From Magnetococcales bacterium (GTDB lineage Bacteria > Pseudomonadota > Magnetococcia > Magnetococcales > JADFXB01), in assembly GCA_015233935.1 (NCBI GenBank), contig JADFXB010000017.1:1-47750 (forward strand): DNA of 47,750 nt. Direction: 5' to 3'. The position numbers and the translations under genes were made by a program. Below, piece by piece: positions 1-7,897 of the stretch; position 1 is the stretch's first letter; the number at the start of each line of letters is the position of its first letter. The notes below the pieces were generated by a model, which was not told the origin of the DNA, ran no database searches, and saw only the letters and a program-made list of their open reading frames with translations.

Positions 1-1
1 T

Positions 2-217
2 GCCGCCTCCATCTGGACCGATGATCTCAATGAAGCCTATCACATTTCACGCCTGCTGGAGGCAGGGATCGTCCACATCAACTGTTACGGCGATGACGAC
101 AACACGGTTCCCTTCGGTGGTTTCAAGGAGTCGGGGTTGGGTAAGGATAAATCCCTCTATGCCTTTGACGAATACAGCCAGTTGAAAACCATCTGGATCC
201 ACCTCAAGGATCTGTAA
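2..217 (+). CDS. Aldehyde dehydrogenase, C-terminal end (5' part outside window)
   Basis: The first 71 codons read as the C-terminus of an NAD(P)-dependent aldehyde dehydrogenase, which oxidises an aldehyde to its acid in the cytoplasm. The segment VPFGGFKESGLGKDKS, followed by a Tyr/Thr-Ile-Trp tail, is the family's C-terminal signature and most resembles the gamma-glutamyl-aminobutyraldehyde/betaine aldehyde branch. The catalytic Cys and Glu lie before the window, so the substrate cannot be assigned. The stop is 10 bases before the ATP-grasp gene, which suggests co-transcription with the glycan-type genes downstream. Confidence 0.85.
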   Translation, partial: AASIWTDDLNEAYHISRLLEAGIVHINCYGDDDNTVPFGGFKESGLGKDKSLYAFDEYSQLKTIWIHLKDL

Positions 218-227
218 GGAATTTACC

Positions 228-1418
228 GTGGCTGGTTCTAAACCCCGCATGCTGATTTTGAATGGAAGTCACAGTGACATTCCCTTGATCGAGGCGGCCA
301 AAAGTCTGGGATTCTACGTCATCACCACCGGCAACCTGCCCCATTTGCCCGGCCACCGCCATGGGGATGAATATTGTTATGGGGATTTTTCCCATAAGGA
401 AGAGATGCTGGCCTTGGCCAGTCGGTTGGGAATCGACGCCGTCTGCTCCTGTGCCAACGATTTTGGCATCATTACCGCCTCCTACTTGGCGGAAAAATTG
501 GGTCTTCCCGGTCATGATCCCTATGAAACCACCCTCACCCTTCACCACAAAGATCGTTTTCGCGCTCTGCTCACCCAACATGGATTGAATACCATCCCGG
601 CGCAGGGATTTTCCCATGAGCAGGAAGCACTGACATTTGCTAAACAATTAAACTATCCACAGTTGGTCAAGCCCATTGATCTTACTGGAGGAAAAGGTAT
701 CACCAAGGTGGAAAACGAAAGGGAATATGCCACGGCAGTTCAGAGGGCATTCTCCCTCTCCCAGGAAAAAAGAATTGTGGTGGAAGAGTTCATCCAAGGA
801 ACTCTGCACAGCCTACATACTTTTATTCGGGATGGGAAAGTCATTTTTCACTTTTCCGACAACGAGTTTTCCTTCCAAAATCCTTTCCTGGTCTCCACCT
901 CAGCCGCCCCCGCTCTGGGTTTTTCCCTGGTCAAGGAGAGTTTAATTTCCTTGGCCGAGCAAATGACCCATATTCTTTCCTTGCAGGATGGCATCCTGCA
1001 TGGCCAATATCTCATGCGTCAGGGTAAAGCCTATCTGCTTGAATATACCCGCCGTTGTTCAGGAGATTTTTATACCTGGCCAGTCCAGTATGCCACAGGC
1101 GTAGATACCGCCTATTGGATGGTCAAGGTGGCAGCAGGTATGGGGTGTGCCGACTTTCCCCACACCACCCAGCAACACTTTTGTGGTCGCCATTGTTTGA
1201 TGGCCTCCCGTAATGGCACCATCGCCAACGTTCATGTTGCTCCGGAATTGGCAGGCAATGTTTACAAGGCGTACTGGATGTGGCAAAAAGGCCAATTGGT
1301 GGACAATTATTTGCACCAAAAAATGGGTATCCTCTTTTTACGGTATGACTCCATGGATGAAATGATGGACAAAACCCAGCGTATCCATCAATTGGCACAG
1401 GTGGAACTGGAACCATGA
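228..1418 (+). CDS. ATP-grasp carboxylate-amine/thiol ligase family protein
   Basis: This is a 396-residue ATP-grasp enzyme, a family that activates a carboxylate as an acyl phosphate and joins it to an amine or thiol. An N-terminal Rossmann-like segment (ILNGSHSDIPLIEAAKSLG) is followed by the ATP-grasp lysine region VKPIDLTGGKGI (about residues 147-158) and VVEEFIQGTLHS. The usual Glu-x-Asn-x-Arg metal site near residue 275 reads LEYTRRCSGD instead. The start is a GTG at 228 with AAGGA just upstream. The stop overlaps the next ATG by four bases (ATGA), so translation is probably coupled to the glycosyltransferase. Members of this carbamoyl-phosphate-synthase-like group often sit in polysaccharide clusters. 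The substrate is unknown, and a role in decorating a sugar with an acyl or amino-acyl group is inference. Confidence 0.8.
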   Translation: MAGSKPRMLILNGSHSDIPLIEAAKSLGFYVITTGNLPHLPGHRHGDEYCYGDFSHKEEMLALASRLGIDAVCSCANDFGIITASYLAEKLGLPGHDPYETTLTLHHKDRFRALLTQHGLNTIPAQGFSHEQEALTFAKQLNYPQLVKPIDLTGGKGITKVENEREYATAVQRAFSLSQEKRIVVEEFIQGTLHSLHTFIRDGKVIFHFSDNEFSFQNPFLVSTSAAPALGFSLVKESLISLAEQMTHILSLQDGILHGQYLMRQGKAYLLEYTRRCSGDFYTWPVQYATGVDTAYWMVKVAAGMGCADFPHTTQQHFCGRHCLMASRNGTIANVHVAPELAGNVYKAYWMWQKGQLVDNYLHQKMGILFLRYDSMDEMMDKTQRIHQLAQVELEP

Positions 1419-2386
1419 CCACCCCCCATATTTCAGTGGTCACGCCGGTTTATGGTTATCAACTGGACTTGCCTGCCTTGTACCAGCGGTTGTGTGCTGC
1501 CATCACCCCCATCACGCCTCACTTTGAAATTATCATGGTCAACGATCAAAGCCCGGATAATGCCTGGCAGGTGATTCAAGAACTGGCTGCCAGGGATCAA
1601 CGGGTACGAGGAATCAATCTCTCACGCAACTTTGGCCAACACCAGGCCATTACCGCTGGTTTGGAATTTGTGCGGGGGGATTGGTGTGTGATCATGGATT
1701 GCGATCTGCAAGACCAACCTGAAGAGATCCCCAAACTCTATGCCAAGGCCCAGGAAGGGTTTGATAGCGTGGTGGGCATGCGGGTACAACGCAAAGATGA
1801 CTTGTCGGTGCGTATCACATCCAAACTATTTTATAAATTATTCAACTATTTGACTGATCAAGAACTGGACCACCGGGTGGCCAACTTTGGTGTCTATTCC
1901 AGACGAGTGATCGATGCCGTCAAACGATACAAGGAGGCCGGTCGTTCGGTGGGTTTGCTCCTGTTGCAAGTGGGGTTTCCCCGTTGTCAGATTGAAATTC
2001 AACACGCCCAACGGGAGGTGGGTTCCTCCACCTATACCTTCAAAAAACGCTTGCAAACGGCCCAAAGCCACATACTATCCTATTCAACCAAGCCTCTCCA
2101 ATTGGTTGTTAAAACTGGCTTTTTTGTCGTTTCTTTTTCCTTTTTTCTTGCTGTTTATTTCATCTTCCGTTATCTTAAATGGGGTTCCGAAACCCCTGGT
2201 TGGACCAGCCTTATTGTGGTATTGCTGTTTCTCTCCGGTTTGTTGATCTCGGTGGTGGGAATTATTGGATTATATGTGGGTCAAATTTACAACGAAGTGA
2301 AAAATCGTCCCCTTTTTTTGGTTGCCGAGACCACCTTTGCCGTCCAATCCATAGTCAATCAACAGAATGGGGAAAAGATTTTTTGA
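1415..2386 (+). CDS. Family 2 glycosyltransferase, GtrB/DPM type with two C-terminal membrane helices
   Basis: The 323-residue protein starts with the GT-A nucleotide-sugar fold (ISVVTPVYGYQLDLPALYQRL). It carries the metal site MDCDLQDQPEEIP (around residue 93) and the amphipathic region with GSSTYTFKKRL (around 208) typical of polyisoprenyl-phosphate glycosyltransferases. Two hydrophobic segments follow (about 230-252 and 264-290), as in GtrB, ArnC and DPM synthases. The expected reaction is sugar transfer from a nucleotide donor to undecaprenyl phosphate at the inner membrane. It overlaps the ATP-grasp stop by four bases. Its genuine acceptor and sugar are not readable from sequence; the neighbouring aminotransferase suggests an amino-deoxy sugar. 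Confidence 0.9.
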   Translation: MTTPHISVVTPVYGYQLDLPALYQRLCAAITPITPHFEIIMVNDQSPDNAWQVIQELAARDQRVRGINLSRNFGQHQAITAGLEFVRGDWCVIMDCDLQDQPEEIPKLYAKAQEGFDSVVGMRVQRKDDLSVRITSKLFYKLFNYLTDQELDHRVANFGVYSRRVIDAVKRYKEAGRSVGLLLLQVGFPRCQIEIQHAQREVGSSTYTFKKRLQTAQSHILSYSTKPLQLVVKTGFFVVSFSFFLAVYFIFRYLKWGSETPGWTSLIVVLLFLSGLLISVVGIIGLYVGQIYNEVKNRPLFLVAETTFAVQSIVNQQNGEKIF

Positions 2387-2413
2387 TCTCCTACCCATCT
2401 TTTGGAAGAGCGC

Positions 2414-3562
2414 ATGGTTTCATTCAACAAACCCTACCGGACTGGCAAAGAGCTGGACTACATTGGTCAAGCCTGCGCCAGCATGCAATTGGCTGGTGAT
2501 GGTGCATTCAGCCAAAAATGTCATGCCTGGTTGGAAAAGACCACCCACACCTGCCGCGCCCTGTTGACCCACTCCTGTACCGGTGCCCTGGAAATGGCAG
2601 CCATCCTGGCAGAAATTGGCCCAGGAGATGAGGTAATCATGCCCTCCTTTACCTTCGTCTCCACCGCCAACGCCTTTGCTCTGCGTGGGGCCAGACCAGT
2701 TTTTGTGGATATTCGACCCGATACCCTCAATCTGGATGCAGAAAAGATTGAAGAAGCCATCACTCCCCGTACCAAAGCCATTGTACCGGTTCACTACGCC
2801 GGAGTGGGGTGTGATATGGACCGCATCCTGGCCATCGCCAACCGACATAATCTGCTGGTGATCGAAGATGCTGCCCATTCCCTGCTGGCAACCTACAAAG
2901 GTAAGGCACTGGGAACCTTTGGCGCGTTGGGAACCCTCTCCTTCCACGAGACCAAAAACATCCACTCCGGGGTGGGTGGTGCCTTGTTGATCAACGATCC
3001 ACGCTTTATCCAGCGGGCCGAAATCATTCGGGAAAAGGGAACCAATCGCAGCATGTTCTTTCGTGGTCAGGTGGACAAGTATACCTGGAGCGATTTAGGT
3101 TCCTCCCTGCTACCGGGGGAAATCATGGCCGCCTTCCTCTTCGCCCAAATGGAGGAGGCCCATGCCATCACCCAAAAGAGATTGGCGTTATGGTACATTT
3201 ATCATGAAGCCTTTGCCGACTTGGAAGCATTGGGAAAGGTGCGTCGTCCTGTGATTGCTGCCGATTGCGTCCACAACGCCCATATGTATTATCTCTTGCT
3301 GGATGACTTGGCTACACGTACCCGTTTCATCTCTTTTTTGGCGGAAAACGGGGTGCAGGCCGTCTTTCATTATGTGCCGCTGCACACCTCACCTATGGGG
3401 GCGGCCCTTGCCAAGGTGCAGGGTTCTCTCCATAACAGTGAATCCTTGTCGGACCGACTGGTGCGCCTGCCCCTCTATGTGGAGCTGTCCCAGCCTGAGC
3501 AGCAGCAGGTCATCCAAGTTGTTCATGATTTTTTTGATCCACGGGCTGGGGGCTGGGCATGA
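2414..3562 (+). CDS. rffA: dTDP-4-amino-4,6-dideoxygalactose transaminase (WecE/RffA type)
   Basis: This is a PLP-dependent sugar aminotransferase (DegT/DnrJ/EryC1 family) that closely follows E. coli WecE from end to end. Shared blocks are PGDEVIMPSFTFVSTANAF, VPVHYAGVGCDMD, the PLP-lysine motif SFHETKN, IREKGTNRSMFFRGQVDKY and FHYVPLHTSPMG. The enzyme makes dTDP-4-amino-4,6-dideoxygalactose from the 4-keto sugar and glutamate. The ATG at 2414 is preferred over the TTG at 2402: it gives MVSFNKPYRTGKELDYI, which aligns with the WecE start, and has GGAAGAG just upstream. Length is 382 residues, normal for the family. The stop overlaps the radical SAM ATG (ATGA). Confidence 0.93.
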   Translation: MVSFNKPYRTGKELDYIGQACASMQLAGDGAFSQKCHAWLEKTTHTCRALLTHSCTGALEMAAILAEIGPGDEVIMPSFTFVSTANAFALRGARPVFVDIRPDTLNLDAEKIEEAITPRTKAIVPVHYAGVGCDMDRILAIANRHNLLVIEDAAHSLLATYKGKALGTFGALGTLSFHETKNIHSGVGGALLINDPRFIQRAEIIREKGTNRSMFFRGQVDKYTWSDLGSSLLPGEIMAAFLFAQMEEAHAITQKRLALWYIYHEAFADLEALGKVRRPVIAADCVHNAHMYYLLLDDLATRTRFISFLAENGVQAVFHYVPLHTSPMGAALAKVQGSLHNSESLSDRLVRLPLYVELSQPEQQQVIQVVHDFFDPRAGGWA

Positions 3563-4698
3563 AAAAAAAGGCCGATACCCTGAAGTTGTCCGCCAAACTC
3601 TACGGAGCCTCCATCCTGGAAAGACTGCGGGCCATGGATTGGCAGCAGGGCAGCTCTGCTCCCCTGATTATCGAACTGGACCCCACGGAACATTGCAACC
3701 TGGCCTGCCTTGGTTGTGTCAGTGAAGATTTGATTGCCAACAAACAAAGTTTTTCCAACGCCCGGCTCATGGAACTGGGCCATGAATTTATCGCCGCTGG
3801 GGTTAAAGGAGTGGTGTTGATCGGCGGTGGTGAACCTCTCGCCCATCCCAAAGTGGGTGAGTTGATCACCTTGTTGGGGGAGCACGGTATCCATATCGGT
3901 CTGACCACCAACGGTACCCTGATCCATAAATATCTCACCCCCATTGCCCGCTATGTGAACTGGACACGGGTTTCCATGGATGCCGGCTGCGATGCCACCT
4001 TTAAACGGTTGCGTCCCGCCGTGGGAGGGGCCTCCCACTTTCATAAAATAGTTGAAAATATGCGCTTATTGGCCAAAGAGAAAACTGGTCGTTTAGGCTA
4101 CTCTTTTCTGATTCGTACCGAGGCAGATGGTTTTAATATTACTTCCAATATTGATGATCTCTATCCAGCAGCCTGTCTGGCCAAAGAGATTGGTTGTGAT
4201 TATTTCGAGGTGAAACCCAGCAATCGCTATTATGGCGGGGTGGACCACTATCTGGTGGTGCATAGCAAGGAAAATATGGCACGCGCTACCCAGGAAATCG
4301 AACGCCTCATGGAATTGGAGAGCGACACCTTCGTTATCCTTCGTTCAGTCAACCTGAATTATTCTCTTGCCGGACTCTCCAAACATGAACAACCCAAGGA
4401 TTACCACTCCTGCCCGGTGGCCGATCTGCGGACCCTGATTTCCCCTTCCGGTGTCTATGTCTGTCCCTATTTTCGTGGGCGGGAGAGCATGCGGGTGGGG
4501 AGCGTTGTGGATAAGTCCCTTCAGGATATGTGGCGGGGAGAACAACGGCAGCAGGTGATGAAAGAACTGGATCCCAGCATCCATTGCGGCATGCACTGTA
4601 TTCGCCATGAATCCAATTTGGCCCTGTTTGACATGCAACGTAAACTGGCAGTAGGTGAGACCTTGCAGGCCAACGATTCAGAAGACCCGTTTATTTAA
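3559..4698 (+). CDS. Radical SAM/SPASM domain protein
   Basis: The 379-residue enzyme carries the radical SAM cluster motif Cys-x3-Cys-x2-Cys (C46, C50, C53 in EHCNLACLGC), which binds a [4Fe-4S] cluster and cleaves S-adenosylmethionine. A glycine-rich SAM-binding stretch (GVVLIGGGEPLAHP) and a C-terminal SPASM-like cysteine region follow (CPVADLRTLI, VYVCPYF, then IHCGMHC). Such enzymes modify peptides, sugars or lipids by radical chemistry. Overlap with the aminotransferase places it in the glycan operon, so sugar or lipid-head-group modification is a reasonable inference. Its 3' end overlaps the convergent YfhO-like gene by eight bases, which leaves no room for a separate terminator. Confidence 0.85.
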   Translation: MKKKADTLKLSAKLYGASILERLRAMDWQQGSSAPLIIELDPTEHCNLACLGCVSEDLIANKQSFSNARLMELGHEFIAAGVKGVVLIGGGEPLAHPKVGELITLLGEHGIHIGLTTNGTLIHKYLTPIARYVNWTRVSMDAGCDATFKRLRPAVGGASHFHKIVENMRLLAKEKTGRLGYSFLIRTEADGFNITSNIDDLYPAACLAKEIGCDYFEVKPSNRYYGGVDHYLVVHSKENMARATQEIERLMELESDTFVILRSVNLNYSLAGLSKHEQPKDYHSCPVADLRTLISPSGVYVCPYFRGRESMRVGSVVDKSLQDMWRGEQRQQVMKELDPSIHCGMHCIRHESNLALFDMQRKLAVGETLQANDSEDPFI

Positions 4699-6955
4699 TC
4701 CCCGCCCGTCTCCACCACCACAGCAAATAGCCAAGCCAGACCAGGCTAAAACAAATTCCTGCCAGAAAAAGCCCCCGCACCAATTGATATTGGCGCGGGT
4801 GGTGATAGTACCAGACAATTTCATGTGTGCCTGACGGAAGCAGGATGGCTTTAAATCCCACGTTGGCTCGATAAATGGGAACCGGTTGGCCATCCACCAG
4901 GGCATTCCAATAAGGCGACCAACTGTCGGCATAGTAGAGCCAGCCGCCTTGATCGCCAGGAACATTCAGGGAGAGGGCAAACAGGTTGGCGGAATAACGC
5001 AACAATTGGCCACTGATTTCTTTGGCTGGTGAGGATTTTTCCGCCAAAGCTGTGGCCGGAGGTGGAACAGGATGGCTGATGATCAATGGATGCCGATCCT
5101 TATTGGCAGCGAGGAGTCGTGCAGCTTCAGACTCGTCGCTTCGATAGATGGCGGTTTCTTTGAACCATAGTTTTTCAGCCGTACAGCCCAGAATATCAAA
5201 AACGTTGGCCCTGTTGTGGGCAACCGCATTTCGGAAGCCATCATTTTTGAGGGGGATATCCAAGGTGGTCATCAACTGGGCCGTGGCCTTGGTCAATACA
5301 GTCATGCGAAAAGGCGACATGCACCATTCCGGGTTGTCCATGGTCTGAACGCCGTCATAGAGAGTGCCGCGCTCTCTTTTTGCCAGGTAACGATTTTCTA
5401 CCATACCATCGTCGGAACGATCTAACCATTCATCGAAAACAATAGGACGATCTGTAGCGTAGGGGAGAGGGAGGGCTTGACGCAATCTCCCTGGAATGGG
5501 TTCAGCGTCCATAAAATAATAACGGGATTGTTGCTCTTGGTAAGCGGCCAGGTCAAAAACCGTTGCAACCACCAATAGAGTGACCCATAAATTCCGCCGT
5601 CCTGCAAATCGCTGCATACTTAAGCCCATCAGGAGGGCTGTCAAGAGGCGTAAACCCACCCATTTCCAGTTGTCCTCTCGCCAATATTGCGACTCCACAG
5701 TGTGGAAGGAAATAAATTCATTGGTGATTAATATTTCCATTAAGATATAGATCATAGCCAAGAGAAGAATGATCGAGCGAGAACGGGAAGGTTGACTGGC
5801 AGGTTGCTTGGTTTGCAACCAGTGATCGATACCATGGCAGGCGGCAAGAATGAGTAGCAGGCTTAGAGTGTAATGAAGATGCCCGATATGGCGATACCAC
5901 TTCATTCCCGGAACCACAAAGTAAAATAGAGTGGCCAGAATCCCTCCGGCACCGAATGAAAGGAAGATGAAGGAGACAATGGTAATTCCGGTAAAAAAGG
6001 AATGTTGAACTCTTCGCGCGGCATAAAAAAACATAAAAATCATCATGATGCCTGGATAATAATGGTGGTCAAAGTGTACCGATGCTCCAACAAAGAGGGA
6101 GGAAAAGGCTATGGCCAACGAAATTTTGCCGGACGTAAGAAAGGAAAACAAAGAGACACTGCCGTCCTCTTCTCTTCCCCCCAGGGAGAGATAAACGGTC
6201 TGCTGAGCGGCCTCCAGCACATAAAAAACCACTACGGTAGCCAACACAAGAAAAAGGGCCAGATAGGGAAGGGCGCGGGGTTGCACGATCTTGAGTAAAA
6301 TATCCGGTGTACGCCAGATGAGGGCAGCAAAGACAATAGATAAAATAAGCAAGTGGATGGGGGGTAAATAGCCAATATTGCCCATAAAGGTGAAAATTTC
6401 CATCAGACCCGCCAGCCAGAAAAAGCGTCCGTCGCCGGTGCGGGAAAATTGCAGCAATAAATAAAAGACCCATGGCAGGGCATAAAAGGCATAGAAGGCA
6501 AAGTAGGGTTGTCCCCACCAGGAAAGAGAAAGTACGCCTGCCGTAACAGCTGCCAGACGAGCCAAGAGGGTTTGATAAAGGCTGGTGGTCAATAGAATAA
6601 GACCAAAAGTATAGAATAGGGCATCCAGGAAGAGACTAACCTGAAATATCAGTAGAGTATCACTCACTTTCATTAGAGCGGCAAGCCAGGAGGTCAGCCA
6701 GGTGGCAGGGGTGAAGACGCCCAGCATGGCAAAATCAGCAGGAATTCCCCAGGAAATACGGGGCCACCACCCAGGCCACCCCCCATAAAGTAAATATTCC
6801 GAATAGGCCGCACGAAAAGTTTGATAACGGAAAATGCCATCGTGGTAGGGTAACCACAAAGAAGAGAACATGGGCCAATGAATGGCCAACAAACAGGCCA
6901 GGGCAATGGCTAGAAGAAAACGATGTTGGCTCTGTTCAGTCAAAACTGGGTCCAT
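4691..6955 (-). CDS. YfhO-like polytopic membrane protein
   Basis: This is a large inner-membrane protein of about 754 residues. It has roughly a dozen hydrophobic helices in the first 500 residues, an extracytoplasmic domain, and a last helix at the C-terminus. The end of the soluble domain (YADSWSPYWNALVDGQPVPI, then YRANVGFKAILLPSGTHEI) is the hallmark of YfhO-family proteins, which are GT-C-like and linked to glycosylation of lipoteichoic acid or other glycolipids in other bacteria. It lies downstream of pstS. The ATG at 6955 overlaps the pstS stop and implies translational coupling. An alternative ATG at 6979 would add eight residues, and neither has a clear Shine-Dalgarno. The function here is inferred to be glycan or lipid related. 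Confidence 0.8.
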   Translation of the reverse strand: MDPVLTEQSQHRFLLAIALACLLAIHWPMFSSLWLPYHDGIFRYQTFRAAYSEYLLYGGWPGWWPRISWGIPADFAMLGVFTPATWLTSWLAALMKVSDTLLIFQVSLFLDALFYTFGLILLTTSLYQTLLARLAAVTAGVLSLSWWGQPYFAFYAFYALPWVFYLLLQFSRTGDGRFFWLAGLMEIFTFMGNIGYLPPIHLLILSIVFAALIWRTPDILLKIVQPRALPYLALFLVLATVVVFYVLEAAQQTVYLSLGGREEDGSVSLFSFLTSGKISLAIAFSSLFVGASVHFDHHYYPGIMMIFMFFYAARRVQHSFFTGITIVSFIFLSFGAGGILATLFYFVVPGMKWYRHIGHLHYTLSLLLILAACHGIDHWLQTKQPASQPSRSRSIILLLAMIYILMEILITNEFISFHTVESQYWREDNWKWVGLRLLTALLMGLSMQRFAGRRNLWVTLLVVATVFDLAAYQEQQSRYYFMDAEPIPGRLRQALPLPYATDRPIVFDEWLDRSDDGMVENRYLAKRERGTLYDGVQTMDNPEWCMSPFRMTVLTKATAQLMTTLDIPLKNDGFRNAVAHNRANVFDILGCTAEKLWFKETAIYRSDESEAARLLAANKDRHPLIISHPVPPPATALAEKSSPAKEISGQLLRYSANLFALSLNVPGDQGGWLYYADSWSPYWNALVDGQPVPIYRANVGFKAILLPSGTHEIVWYYHHPRQYQLVRGLFLAGICFSLVWLGYLLWWWRRAGIK

Positions 6956-7886
6956 CCTTGAGGGGGACGTAACCAGCATCTTTTAAAATTTTTTGTCCTT
7001 CTGCTCCCCGCACCCAGTCCAGATAGTCCTTAACCGGACCTTCTGGGTGTCCCAAGGTATACATGTAGAGGGGGCGGGCAAAGGGATAAGTACGATCCGC
7101 CACCGATTGCACCGATGGATAGACGCAAGGCGTGTTTGCTGCATCCTTGATGCACAGAACTTTCACTCCATCGGTAATATAGGCCATGCCCGCATAGGCG
7201 ATGGCACAGGGGGTGTTGGCAGTGTGGTTGACCACCTCCCGGGAATATTCCAGGCTGTCCATTTCTGAATTAAACTGCACGTTATCGGAGCCAATACGAT
7301 TTTTAAAAAAGGCATAGGTCCCGGAGGTATTCTTGCGGCTGATGCGTTTGATCTGGTTGCTTTCGCAGGCAGCAAATTCTGTATCCAGTTGTTTCCAATG
7401 GGTGACATGTCCAATTTTTTCAAAAATGTTGCGCAATTGGTCCACTTCGATCCCTTCCATGGGATTTTTATCATGCACCAGGATGACCACCGCATCCCAG
7501 CCAACGATGAATCCCATGGGCTTGGGTTGTCCCATTTGTATCGCCAGATTAATTTCTTTTTCTTTGACCGCCCGACTGGAGTTGGCAATATCAGAGTGAC
7601 CGTTGATCAAGCTGGCAATCCCATTACCAGAGCCACCACCGGTCACGTGAATTTCCACCTTTTCCAGGGGAACATAATTTCCCCGCAGGGAGCCTTGCAG
7701 GGTCTCCTGTCGTTTTTTATCCAGGTTTTTATTGCGTTGTACATAGGCTTCCGCCCAGGTGGTGGCCACCTTGTACATGGTGTCCGATCCTTTGTTACGG
7801 ATCATTTGCGAGGGCAAAGCGGCCTGCACCAAGGCAACAGACCCCAGTAATACAACAACCGACAGAAAGATCAAGAGTTGCCTCAT
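6936..7886 (-). CDS. PstS-family phosphate-binding periplasmic protein
   Basis: This 316-residue protein has a clear signal peptide (hydrophobic core LLIFLSVVVLLGSVALVQA, cleavage near residue 23). It keeps the phosphate-binding loops of the PstS family: NKGSDTMYKVATTW, VTGGGSGNGIASLINGHSDI and KRISRKNTSGTYAFF. The solute-binding protein would deliver phosphate to an ABC importer in the periplasm, but no pstC, pstA or pstB lies nearby. It may serve a distant transporter or act as a sensor. It begins 12 bases after the SbcC-like ATPase gene ends and overlaps the YfhO-like gene, so the three look like one minus-strand unit. Confidence 0.88.
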   Translation of the reverse strand: MRQLLIFLSVVVLLGSVALVQAALPSQMIRNKGSDTMYKVATTWAEAYVQRNKNLDKKRQETLQGSLRGNYVPLEKVEIHVTGGGSGNGIASLINGHSDIANSSRAVKEKEINLAIQMGQPKPMGFIVGWDAVVILVHDKNPMEGIEVDQLRNIFEKIGHVTHWKQLDTEFAACESNQIKRISRKNTSGTYAFFKNRIGSDNVQFNSEMDSLEYSREVVNHTANTPCAIAYAGMAYITDGVKVLCIKDAANTPCVYPSVQSVADRTYPFARPLYMYTLGHPEGPVKDYLDWVRGAEGQKILKDAGYVPLKDGPSFD

Positions 7887-7897
7887 CGTGCCTACAC

